In this document: positions 1 to 8,272 of the stretch, in pieces
How the letters are laid out: each line of letters starts with the position of its first letter
Numbering within the stretch: the stretch's first letter is position 1
DNA from: an uncultured Flavobacteriaceae bacterium
Lineage (GTDB): Bacteria; Bacteroidota; Bacteroidia; Flavobacteriales; Flavobacteriaceae
Assembly (NCBI GenBank): GCA_947311745.1
Contig: CAMZLT010000099.1
Coordinates: 1 to 8,648 of the forward strand
Reading direction: 5' to 3'
Length of the DNA: 8,648 bases
Translations under genes and position numbers: made by a program
Notes under the pieces: generated by a model
Databases searched by the model: none
What the model was told of the DNA's origin: nothing
What the model saw: the letters and a program-made list of their open reading frames with translations, nothing else

Positions 1-1077
1 AAACGGAAACGTTCCTTCGACAGGTTCGGTTGTATAATTAAAATCAATTAACAAAGCTTTTCCGTGACCAGTTTCGATAAAGCAATTTGCGTGGCCATCA
101 AACTTTTCTTTTAACGGTTCTCCATCAATGTATCGAAGTATATTTTCGGTAAGTATTTCTGCTTCGAAATGTGCAACCGAACCAGCTTTAGATGCAGGTA
201 AATTTGTAGCATCGCCTATGGCAAAAATATTTTTATGTGCTTTTGTTTGTAAAGTTGCCTTGTTGGTTGGTACAAAATTCATATCATCACCTAATCCTGA
301 ACGTTCGATTAGTGCATCACCAAGATTGGTAGGAACGGTTACTAATAGATCGTAAGTAACTTCTTTACCAGAGTAATCAATCATTTTATTATTTTCATAA
401 TCGATACGTTCTATATTAAAATCGGTAACTTCTGTAATGCCTTTTTCTTCTAATAAATAATGCAGAGCTTTGGTTGCTTTTGGTTTGGTAAATGCACCAT
501 CTAAAGGTGTAACGAATTCAATTTCTACTTTATCACGCATTCCTTTATTAATAAAATACGAATCTGCTAAAAAGGCAAATTCTAAAGGAGCAACAGGACA
601 CTTTATTGGCATTTCGGTTATGTGAACTACTAATTTTCCACCTTCCCATTTTCGTAATTTATTTCGGAGTGCTTTTGCTCCTTCAAAGGTATAGAAATCA
701 AAAATGCTTTTGTGCCATTCTGCTTCTTTCATACCTTCAATTTCCTCAGGAGCGATTTTAGTTCCTGTTGCAATAATAAGGATATCGTAATCTAAATATT
801 CGTGTTCTAATTTTACTTGATTTTTATCGGCTTGAATTTCCTCAATTTTTTGATTGAGATATCGTACACCTTTCGGAATAAATTTTTTACCTTTTTTAAC
901 TACATCTTTAGTTTTGTAAATATCAAAGGGTAAAAACAAAAAACCTGGTTGGTAATAATGTGTTTTGTATTGATCTACAATGGTTATTTTCCAATGTTCT
1001 TTAGGTAATTTATGTATTAAATGATTTGCCATCATTGTTCCAGAAGTACCTGCTCCTAAAATGACTAGATTTTTCAT
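1..1077 (-). CDS. Sulfide:quinone oxidoreductase-family FAD-dependent oxidoreductase, C-terminus cut by window edge
   Basis: Reading the minus strand from the ATG at 1077-1075 gives 359 codons with no stop before base 1, so the C-terminus lies outside the window. The protein opens MKNLVILGAGTSGTMMANHL, a Rossmann FAD-binding GxGxxG (Gly8, Gly10, Gly13). An ATGT segment follows near residue 110, and the second FAD motif, AIGDATNLPASKAGSVAHFE, has GDA at 288-290. Cys160 (in IKCPVAP) and Cys332 (in HANCFIETGHG) sit where sulfide:quinone oxidoreductases keep the two redox cysteines that form the polysulfide bridge. The third cysteine of the Aquifex/Acidithiobacillus type, expected near residue 128, is absent. 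Family knowledge: such enzymes oxidise sulfide at the membrane surface and pass electrons through FAD to quinone. The membrane-binding C-terminal helix cannot be seen. An alternative is a related NADH dehydrogenase-like flavoprotein, but the paired cysteines favour sulfide. It is transcribed away from the hydrolase unit. Confidence 0.82.
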   Translation of the reverse strand, partial: MKNLVILGAGTSGTMMANHLIHKLPKEHWKITIVDQYKTHYYQPGFLFLPFDIYKTKDVVKKGKKFIPKGVRYLNQKIEEIQADKNQVKLEHEYLDYDILIIATGTKIAPEEIEGMKEAEWHKSIFDFYTFEGAKALRNKLRKWEGGKLVVHITEMPIKCPVAPLEFAFLADSYFINKGMRDKVEIEFVTPLDGAFTKPKATKALHYLLEEKGITEVTDFNIERIDYENNKMIDYSGKEVTYDLLVTVPTNLGDALIERSGLGDDMNFVPTNKATLQTKAHKNIFAIGDATNLPASKAGSVAHFEAEILTENILRYIDGEPLKEKFDGHANCFIETGHGKALLIDFNYTTEPVEGTFPF

Positions 1078-1098
1078 GATTCTCTTGTTTTAATTATA

Positions 1099-1112
1099 GT
1101 GTAAAATTACAC
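1099..1112. promoter_or_regulatory. 14-bp palindrome, candidate operator of the SQR-like gene
   Basis: The sequence GTGTAAAATTACAC has perfect 6-bp arms (GTGTAA / TTACAC) around a 2-bp centre, and lies 22 bp upstream of the flavoprotein ATG on the minus strand. Its size and position suit a dimeric regulator site, for example an ArsR- or Crp-type repressor; this is inference and no regulator gene is visible. On the minus strand it is flanked by TTGTTA and TATAAT, 15 bp apart. That spacing looks sigma70-like, but it is not the usual promoter form in Bacteroidota and may be chance in AT-rich DNA. Confidence 0.4.
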
Positions 1113-1144
1113 CTAACAAAACGAGAAAATAATGAGTAAAATCA

Positions 1145-1177
1145 TTGGTTTTTAATTATTTTTTTTGTATATATTTG
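1145..1177 (+). promoter_or_regulatory. Candidate Bacteroidota-type promoter for the hydrolase unit
   Basis: TATATTTG at 1170-1177 is an exact match to the Bacteroidota -7 consensus TAnnTTTG. A TTG at 1145-1147 stands 22 bp upstream, within the tolerated range for the -33 element. Transcription would start near 1184, leaving an untranslated leader of about 110 bases before the ATG at 1297. The box is short, and in DNA this AT-rich it could arise by chance. Confidence 0.45.
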
Positions 1178-1199
1178 GAGTTTATGAAAAATACCACTA

Positions 1200-1217
1200 T
1201 AACCTAAAAATAGGTTA
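1200..1217. repeat. Perfect inverted repeat (small hairpin) in the leader of the hydrolase unit
   Basis: TAACCTA at 1200-1206 pairs with TAGGTTA at 1211-1217 across an AAAA loop: seven perfect base pairs, including two G-C pairs. On the plus strand it is followed by A residues rather than T, so it does not look like a terminator for rightward transcription. It lies just downstream of the predicted start site, where an operator or a leader hairpin could act. No function is claimed. Confidence 0.4.
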
Positions 1218-1296
1218 AAAAAATAAACCATTTATCAAAACAAAATATATAGTATCTTACTAGCATAAGTTTAACACACATTAAAATTATTCCTAA

Positions 1297-2553
1297 ATGA
1301 AAAAAAAGAACATATTTCTTTCTGTTTTAGTTATACTGTTACTGGTTCTTTATTTAATACCTGCAAGACAGCAAGATTTTATCACATCTTATAATAAAGA
1401 TGATAAAGCAAGTAAAAGTTTTGTAACTTTTATGAAAAAACCTACGAAAGAAATCCTAATTAATACTATTAATTGGGAATATTTATTTTATGGAAAAGGT
1501 ACAAAAACAATTCTTTTTATTCACGGAATGGGTGGTGCATATAGCCTGTGGTGGCAACAGATGGAATTTTTTAAGGATAACTATAAAGTAATTTCTTATA
1601 CCTTGCCAGAGGAAATAAACAATCTACAAGATGCTTCGGATGGTGTTTTAAAAATTTTAGAACGAGAACAGGTTAAAAATTTATATATAGTTGGTACGTC
1701 TATGGGTGGTTATATTGCTCAATATTTAACGCACAAAATTCCTAATAGAATTGAAAAAGTAGTTTTTGGTAATACATTTCCTCCAAATACGGTAATTGAA
1801 ACAAAAAATAAAACCAAAAGTGAGGTTATCCCGTGGTTGCCCGAAATAGTAATATCAAAATTGGGACAAAAAAAACTGAATGATGAAATTGTTCCTGCGG
1901 GAAATAATTCTGAGTTACTTAAAGCTTTTTTACCTAGTTTGCCTTTTAGTAAAAAACAGTTTATTAATAGGTATTATGTGGTTATTGATAAATTTATTCC
2001 GAATCCTAATTTGTATAAAATCAAACGTATTCCTAAATTAATTATCGAATCGGATAACGATCCGTTAGTAGAGAAAATTTTACGAGATAAATTAAAAAAA
2101 ACCTATGGTAATGCTTCCGTTTTTACGTTTCACAATCAAGGGCATTTTCCGTATATTAACAGTGCAACAAAATACAATGAAGTTCTAGCTAATTTTTTTG
2201 ACGCAGAAAATAATTTTGCAAGTTTAGAAAAGACCGTAGCTAACTATTTTGAAGGCAGACGAAATGCAGATACAACACTTTTATCTAAGGCATTTGATAC
2301 AAACGCAATATTGTTTACAGTAACGGATAGTTTGGTTTTGAAAATTCCGCTTAAAGCGTACTTAGATAAAGTAAAACAAGACGGAAAAACCAATGTAACT
2401 ACACGTATTTTAGACGCAAACATACAAGGAAAAATGGCAACTTGTAATACTATTTTTGAGCACAAAACAAAAACGTATAAAGACTATTTAAGCTTACTTA
2501 AAGTGAATAATACGTGGAAAATAACTAGTAAAAATTTTATAAAGATAAAATGA
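1297..2553 (+). CDS. Membrane-anchored alpha/beta hydrolase with C-terminal NTF2-like domain
   Basis: The product has 418 residues and begins with a Lys-rich head and a hydrophobic stretch (about residues 5-22). This suggests a signal anchor that places the enzyme outside the inner membrane, though the lack of a clear cleavage site leaves that open. The alpha/beta-hydrolase fold is clear: oxyanion-loop FIHGMGG (74-80), nucleophile elbow GTSMGG with Ser135, acid Asp255 in SDNDPLV, and catalytic His283 in NQGHFPY. From about residue 308 to the end there is a second domain. Its opening, VANYFEGRRNADTTLLSKAF, and closing, LLKVNNTWKITSKNF, resemble the NTF2-like/SnoaL superfamily (the lumazine-binding-like branch). 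The core hydrolase is of normal length, so the tail is an added module. The substrate cannot be named; an ester or amide is likely from the triad. It is first in a unit with the next two genes, overlapping the following start by four bases (ATGA). The ATG has no clear ribosome-binding sequence, as is common in this phylum. Confidence 0.8.
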   Translation: MKKKNIFLSVLVILLLVLYLIPARQQDFITSYNKDDKASKSFVTFMKKPTKEILINTINWEYLFYGKGTKTILFIHGMGGAYSLWWQQMEFFKDNYKVISYTLPEEINNLQDASDGVLKILEREQVKNLYIVGTSMGGYIAQYLTHKIPNRIEKVVFGNTFPPNTVIETKNKTKSEVIPWLPEIVISKLGQKKLNDEIVPAGNNSELLKAFLPSLPFSKKQFINRYYVVIDKFIPNPNLYKIKRIPKLIIESDNDPLVEKILRDKLKKTYGNASVFTFHNQGHFPYINSATKYNEVLANFFDAENNFASLEKTVANYFEGRRNADTTLLSKAFDTNAILFTVTDSLVLKIPLKAYLDKVKQDGKTNVTTRILDANIQGKMATCNTIFEHKTKTYKDYLSLLKVNNTWKITSKNFIKIK

Positions 2554-3088
2554 TAATTAAGTTACAACAATTTTTAAAAAGATACAGTTCTAAAAAAAAT
2601 TTATTTATAGGTTTTGGAGTAATTTTACTTGTGAATTTGGTATTGTTTCCTATGTTTCCAAAATTATTTGGGTTAGAAATTTTACCTAACGAAATTTTGG
2701 ATTTAAAATTTGGTTATAACTCATTAGAAGTGCAACATATTTTTGATAATTTGCAAGAGAAAGGAAGGTTTGTTTACCAATTATCAACACTTTTTATTGA
2801 TATTCCGTATCTTATATTTTTTATTATGCTGTATTACTGAATTACCTATTTGAAAGAAAGCAATTAAATAAGTTTACATTTTTAATTTTATTACCATTTT
2901 GCATTGGTACTTTTGATTTATTTGAAAATATAGGAATAATTACTTTACTAAATAACTATCCTGTTTTAAATAATAATATAGTTTTGTTTAGCTCTTTAGC
3001 TACCATTTTAAAATGGAGTTTTGCAATATTAACCATACTAACTGTAATCCTATTAATTTTTAGTCGTGAGAGAAAAACAACAAGTTAA
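2550..3088 (+). pseudogene. Four-helix membrane protein, conserved type of unknown function, split by a -1 frameshift
   Basis: The ATG at 2550 overlaps the hydrolase stop. In the first frame it reads 96 residues and stops at 2840. Shifting by one base inside the T run at 2817-2822 gives a reading frame open to the TAA at 3086-3088. A single added T would join the halves as IDIPYLIFFYYAVLLNYLF, followed by FERKQLNKF, giving about 179 residues. Four membrane segments then appear: about 18-34, 78-103, 113-133 and 145-172, the second being interrupted exactly at the shift. Between helices 1 and 2 lies a soluble loop with LDLKFGYNSLEVQHIFDNLQ. The downstream half has no stop codons over about 260 bases, has a normal composition, and ends overlapping the next gene by 23 bases. 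All this argues that it was recently, or still is, coding. The cause could be a real one-base deletion, a reversible tract change, programmed slippage, or a sequencing error. I do not recognise a named family or function. Confidence 0.7.
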
Positions 3089-4022
3089 TATTATCGGAAG
3101 TGGTGTAATTGGTTTAACCACAGCTGTTTTACTATCTAAAAACGGTTATAAAGTTTCCATTTATACTGAAAAATTGGCTCAAAATACAACTTCAGCTGTT
3201 GCAGCAGCAATTTGGTTTCCGTATAATGCCGAACCTAAAGAAAAAGTTTCAAAATGGAGTGCTTTTTCGTATAATTACTATCAAGAGTTAGCTAATACTC
3301 CTAATTCAGGAGTGAAATTTGTGCCATTAACTATTATTGAAAAAGATATAAAAGATTGTTGGTGGCTTGACGCTATACCAAATAAAAATTATAAAAAGAT
3401 AAACGATACAGATTTACCTAAAGACTGTAAATTGGGATTTGAAATTTTAGTTCCTTTTATAGAATCTGCAGTTTTTTTGACTTTTTTGGAAAACGAATTA
3501 AAGAAATTTGAGGGAAAAATAATGCATCAAAAAATAAATACATTTGATGACTTAGACAAAACAATTCCTATTGTAAATTGTAGCGGATTGGGAGCAATTG
3601 AATTGTGTAATGATGCAGAATTATTTCCTGTAAAAGGACAAATAGTAACCGTTGCAAAACAGACAAATATCCAATCAGTTATTCTAAATTATCCTGTAAA
3701 TAAAACAGGTGAGGAACTTAGTTATATTGTAGTTAGAAATAACGATATTGTACTTGGCGGAACAGCAATTAATAACGATTTTAATACCGAACCAAATGCC
3801 AATATTTCTCAAAAAATAATCAATCGATGTAAAAAAATTGCACCAAACATAAAGGATACTACTATTATTCAAGAAAAAGTAGGATTACGTCCTAAACGAA
3901 CAAGCATTCGATTAGAAAAAGAAAGTGCAATTATTCATAATTACGGACACGGAGGAGCAGGATTTACCGTTTCTTGGGGTTGTGCAAATGCTGTTTTGAA
4001 ACTTTTGATGAAAAAAGAATAA
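3066..4022 (+). CDS. FAD-dependent oxidoreductase of the D-amino-acid oxidase family
   Basis: The product has 318 residues. The N-terminal VNIIGSGVIGLTTAVLLSKN carries the FAD GxGxxG (Gly11, Gly13, Gly16). Residues 42-52 (TSAVAAAIWFP) match the DAAO segment that contacts the flavin. Near the C-terminus, VGLRPKRTSIRLE (Arg275 aligning with the substrate-carboxylate Arg283 of the human enzyme) and HNYGHGGAGFTVSWGCA (290-306) are D-amino-acid oxidase hallmarks. Tyr220 in SYIVVRNNDIVLGG fits active-site Tyr228. The partner Tyr224 appears to be Glu216 or a neighbour, so substrate choice may differ. Family role: oxidation of a D-amino acid to an imino acid with H2O2 formation, or a dehydrogenase variant. 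The length is slightly short of the eukaryotic enzymes, and no peroxisomal signal is expected. The start is GTG at 3066: an in-frame stop at 3054 and the absence of any ATG before the FAD motif leave no better choice. The start lies inside the end of the shifted membrane-protein frame, which suggests translational coupling. Confidence 0.82.
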   Translation: MREKQQVNIIGSGVIGLTTAVLLSKNGYKVSIYTEKLAQNTTSAVAAAIWFPYNAEPKEKVSKWSAFSYNYYQELANTPNSGVKFVPLTIIEKDIKDCWWLDAIPNKNYKKINDTDLPKDCKLGFEILVPFIESAVFLTFLENELKKFEGKIMHQKINTFDDLDKTIPIVNCSGLGAIELCNDAELFPVKGQIVTVAKQTNIQSVILNYPVNKTGEELSYIVVRNNDIVLGGTAINNDFNTEPNANISQKIINRCKKIAPNIKDTTIIQEKVGLRPKRTSIRLEKESAIIHNYGHGGAGFTVSWGCANAVLKLLMKKE

Positions 4023-4037
4023 ATCACCTTTTACAAA

Positions 4038-5126
4038 CTATTTATCAAAATAAATTCCTAACAATTTTGAAGCAACTTCGAAAGGTGTTTTTTGTTGGTT
4101 GGATATTTTTAAAAGTTCTGTTTTCAATAAGGAACTAATTTTTTCATTTTGGTAAAAATTGTCTTTTAGCTGTTGGTTTATCGTTTCAAATAACCAAAAA
4201 GTATTCTGTTTATTGCGATTTTGCTCAAAAAAGCCATTTTCTTTTACCAATTTTAAATAATCTTGAATAATATTCCAAACAGAATCCATTCCGATATTAT
4301 AAAAAGCACTGCAAGTAGTTACTTTTGGTTGCCACTTACTCTCTTTTAAAGGATACAGATGTAAAGCACGATTAAAGGCAACTTTTGCAAGTTTTGCAGC
4401 ATTGATATTCTCTTTATCTGCTTTATTAATTACAATAGTATCTGCCATTTCTATAATTCCTCTTTTAATACCTTGCAATTCGTCTCCAGCACCTGCTAGT
4501 TTTAAAAGTAAAAAAAAATCTACCATACTATGTACTGCAGTTTCACTTTGTCCAACACCAACAGTTTCTATAAAAATAGTATCAAAACCAGCAGCTTCAC
4601 AGAGTATAATAGTTTCTCTAGTTTTTCTTGCAACACCACCAAGCGAGTCGCCAGATGGTGAAGGACGAATAAATGCATTTGTATCTTTAACCAAAGCTTC
4701 CATTCTGGTTTTATCACCTAAAATACTACCTTTATTAACCGAACTGCTCGGATCAACCGCTAAAACGGCAACTTTTTTACCTTTACTCGTTAAAAGTTTT
4801 CCAAAAGCTTCGATAAAGGTGCTTTTTCCAACACCAGGAACTCCTGTAATACCAATTCTAATAGATTTATTGGCAAAAGGCAAACATGCTTTTATAATTT
4901 CGGAAGCTTTTTTTTGATGTTTTACATTAGTGCTCTCTATTAAAGTTATCGCTTGACTTAAATAACGAATATTCCCTTTTAAAATATGCGAAACAAATTC
5001 TTTTGTTGTAGGCTGTACTTTTCGTTTCAGCTTAATTTTCTGAATCGATTTTGTACTTACCGTTTTTGGTTGTTTAACTCCTGTAACTTCTTGTAAAGCA
5101 CTTTTATTTTTAATAGGTTTTTTCAT
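4038..5126 (-). CDS. meaB: MeaB/ArgK-type G3E GTPase, chaperone of methylmalonyl-CoA mutase
   Basis: The product has 362 residues. Walker A is GVPGVGKST (95-103). The switch region VDPSSSVNKGSILGDKTRM (124-142), PSPSGDSLGGVARKTRE (155-171), the Walker B-like IETVGVGQSE (186-195) and the base-specificity motif NKAD (234-237) are all intact and typical of MeaB. Residues 1-45 are a Lys/Thr/Ser-rich extension, predicted disordered, before the helical region that begins near KEFVSHILKGN. Family knowledge: MeaB couples GTP hydrolysis to loading and protecting the adenosylcobalamin of methylmalonyl-CoA mutase in propionate metabolism. No mutase subunit lies in this window, so that pathway link rests on homology. 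It is convergent with the DAAO-like gene (15 bp between stops, no terminator hairpin seen) and divergent from cysS. The ATG at 5126 is the natural start. Confidence 0.94.
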   Translation of the reverse strand: MKKPIKNKSALQEVTGVKQPKTVSTKSIQKIKLKRKVQPTTKEFVSHILKGNIRYLSQAITLIESTNVKHQKKASEIIKACLPFANKSIRIGITGVPGVGKSTFIEAFGKLLTSKGKKVAVLAVDPSSSVNKGSILGDKTRMEALVKDTNAFIRPSPSGDSLGGVARKTRETIILCEAAGFDTIFIETVGVGQSETAVHSMVDFFLLLKLAGAGDELQGIKRGIIEMADTIVINKADKENINAAKLAKVAFNRALHLYPLKESKWQPKVTTCSAFYNIGMDSVWNIIQDYLKLVKENGFFEQNRNKQNTFWLFETINQQLKDNFYQNEKISSLLKTELLKISNQQKTPFEVASKLLGIYFDK

Positions 5127-5171
5127 TAACGTAAAGGTAAAATATTTTTTTTATCTAAACACATATTAAAA

Positions 5172-5190
5172 CCAAAGTTATTATCTTTGG
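5172..5190. promoter_or_regulatory. Palindrome with opposed promoter boxes between meaB and cysS
   Basis: CCAAAG (5172-5177) and CTTTGG (5185-5190) form perfect 6-bp arms around TTATTAT. Each strand carries an exact TAnnTTTG box: TATCTTTG at 5182-5189 for cysS, and TAACTTTG (complement of 5173-5180) for meaB. Transcription would then start near 5196 for cysS (leader about 13 bases) and near 5167 for meaB (leader about 40 bases). No good TTG -33 element is found at the expected distance on either side, so promoter strength is uncertain. The whole divergent gap is only 82 bp. Confidence 0.5.
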
Positions 5191-5208
5191 CTTTTAATTT
5201 AGATATCC

Positions 5209-6672
<1,464 letters not shown>

Positions 6673-6673
6673 A

Positions 6674-8260
6674 ATGGTGTGTAAAATTCCATATAACCAA
6701 ACAAATTATTTTTCTAAAACAGTACTAGATTATCTTTCACAAAGTGAAGAAATTACCCCTTTTTACAACCATTTTCCAACCATTGAAATTTTTGGAAAAC
6801 AACTAAAAAGTAAAAGCGAATTTTCACAAAAAAAACGAAAAATTTTAGTTAAAGTTTTACAGGAACAATATAAAAATTGTGCCGTTTCTGAAAAAACAAA
6901 AGCAAATATAGAATTGCTGTTACAAAGCAATACTTTTACAATAACTACTGGTCATCAATTAAATTTATTTACAGGTCCTTTGTATTTTTTGTATAAAATT
7001 ATTTCGGCAATAAACTTAGCGGAAGATTTAAAAAAAGAATACCCAAAATACAATTTCGTTCCGATTTATTGGATGGCAACCGAAGATCACGATTTTGATG
7101 AAATTAATTTTTTTAACTTTAAAAATAAAAAAATACAGTGGAATTGTTCTAGTAAAGGAGCAGTTGGCGAATTACCAACCGAAGGTTTAGAAAAAGTATT
7201 TTTAGAATTTGCAAAACTTTTAAATTTAGGAAAAAATGCAAATTATATTAAAAAATTATTCCAAAAAACATATATCCAACATACTAATTTAGCAGAAACA
7301 ACACGTTTTCTAGCAAACGAATTGTTTAAAGAGTATGGTTTGGTAATTTTAGACGCAAATAATTCAGATTTAAAACGAGAATTTTCACCTTATATAAAAA
7401 CTGAATTAACCAAGCAAGTAGCTTACAAAGAAGTTGGTAAAACCATAAAATCATTAGAAAATAATTATAAAATACAGGTAAATCCTCGTGAAATTAATTT
7501 GTTTTATATTCAGAAAAATTTGCGAGAACGTATTATTTACGAATCCGATACCTATAAAATTTTAAATACAAATATTCAATTTTCTGAACTAGAAATTTTA
7601 CAAGAATTAGAACGTTTTCCTGAACGATTTTCACCAAATGTTATTATGCGACCTCTATATCAAGAGGTAATTTTGCCAAATTTGTGTTATATTGGTGGAG
7701 GCGGAGAATTGGCATATTGGTTAGAGCTAAAATCGTATTTTCAATCCGTAAACGTAACGTTTCCTATTTTGTTATTACGAAATTCTGCTCTGCTAATAAG
7801 TAAAAAACAAAACTCAAAATTGCAAAAACTAAATATTTCTATTGCAGATTTGTTTTTAAACCAAACGGAATTAATTGTCAAAAAAATTAAAGAAAAATCC
7901 AATTTAGAATTAGATTTTTCCAAACAAAAAAAGTTTTTATCCAAGCAATTCTCAAATTTAAAGGAACTTGCTAAAAAAACCGACAAATCATTTATCGGAG
8001 CTGTATTAGCACAAGAAAAAAAGCAATTAAAAGGACTTGAAAAATTAGAAAAACGCTTGTTAAAAGCTGAAAAAAGGAAAAATACCGATTTAGTAAATCG
8101 TATAATATCCTTACAAAACGAATTATTTCCAAAACAATCCTTACAAGAACGAAATGCTAATTTTTCGGAATTTTATTTAGAATTTGGCGATAATTTAATT
8201 GATAAATTGAAAGAAAATTTAGAACCTTTGGATTTTAATTTTACAGTTTTTATTCTTTAA
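6674..8260 (+). CDS. bshC: Bacillithiol biosynthesis cysteine-adding enzyme BshC
   Basis: The product has 528 residues, the usual size. BshC hallmarks are present in order: TGHQLNLFTGPLYFLYK (92-108), PIYWMATEDHDFDEINFF (130-147), FSPNVIMRPLYQEVILPN (319-336) and YIGGGGELAYWLELK (339-353). From about 396 to 485 the sequence is Lys/Leu/Glu-rich and predicted to form the long coiled coil used for dimerisation. Family knowledge: BshC is the putative ligase that joins L-cysteine to glucosaminyl-malate, the last step of bacillithiol synthesis after BshA and BshB; neither of those is in this window. Bacillithiol serves as the main small thiol in redox balance and detoxification. The start ATG at 6674 lies one base after the cysS stop, with no separate ribosome-binding sequence, consistent with translational coupling. 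Composition matches the neighbours and there are no disruptions. Confidence 0.95.
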   Translation: MVCKIPYNQTNYFSKTVLDYLSQSEEITPFYNHFPTIEIFGKQLKSKSEFSQKKRKILVKVLQEQYKNCAVSEKTKANIELLLQSNTFTITTGHQLNLFTGPLYFLYKIISAINLAEDLKKEYPKYNFVPIYWMATEDHDFDEINFFNFKNKKIQWNCSSKGAVGELPTEGLEKVFLEFAKLLNLGKNANYIKKLFQKTYIQHTNLAETTRFLANELFKEYGLVILDANNSDLKREFSPYIKTELTKQVAYKEVGKTIKSLENNYKIQVNPREINLFYIQKNLRERIIYESDTYKILNTNIQFSELEILQELERFPERFSPNVIMRPLYQEVILPNLCYIGGGGELAYWLELKSYFQSVNVTFPILLLRNSALLISKKQNSKLQKLNISIADLFLNQTELIVKKIKEKSNLELDFSKQKKFLSKQFSNLKELAKKTDKSFIGAVLAQEKKQLKGLEKLEKRLLKAEKRKNTDLVNRIISLQNELFPKQSLQERNANFSEFYLEFGDNLIDKLKENLEPLDFNFTVFIL

Positions 8261-8272
8261 AATCACTTTTTT

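Noticed and set aside
128..355. 75-codon plus-strand open frame
   Set aside because: Antisense to the SQR-like gene, whose FAD motif at 288-290 is encoded in the same bases. No independent coding evidence.
2244..2465. 73-codon minus-strand open frame
   Set aside because: Antisense to the NTF2-like domain of the hydrolase gene; no domain and no promoter.
2817..2822. Programmed -1 ribosomal slippage as the main explanation for the split gene
   Set aside because: The zero-frame heptamer is A TTT TTT, which is not an ideal X XXY YYZ site, and no strong downstream hairpin is apparent. A missing T is simpler, though slippage is not excluded.
3684..3872. 62-codon minus-strand open frame
   Set aside because: Antisense to the DAAO-like gene across its conserved active-site segment.
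4023..4037. Bidirectional terminator between the convergent genes
   Set aside because: Only 15 bases lie between the stops and no inverted repeat is seen there.
4402..4917. 171-codon plus-strand open frame
   Set aside because: It lies wholly antisense inside meaB, whose motifs are complete. The translated product is low-complexity Ser/Leu/Pro with no recognisable domain, so it is a shadow of the real gene.
7741..7986. 81-codon minus-strand open frame
   Set aside because: Antisense to the coiled-coil part of bshC; its Phe/Leu/Ser-rich composition is the complement of Lys/Glu/Leu codons.
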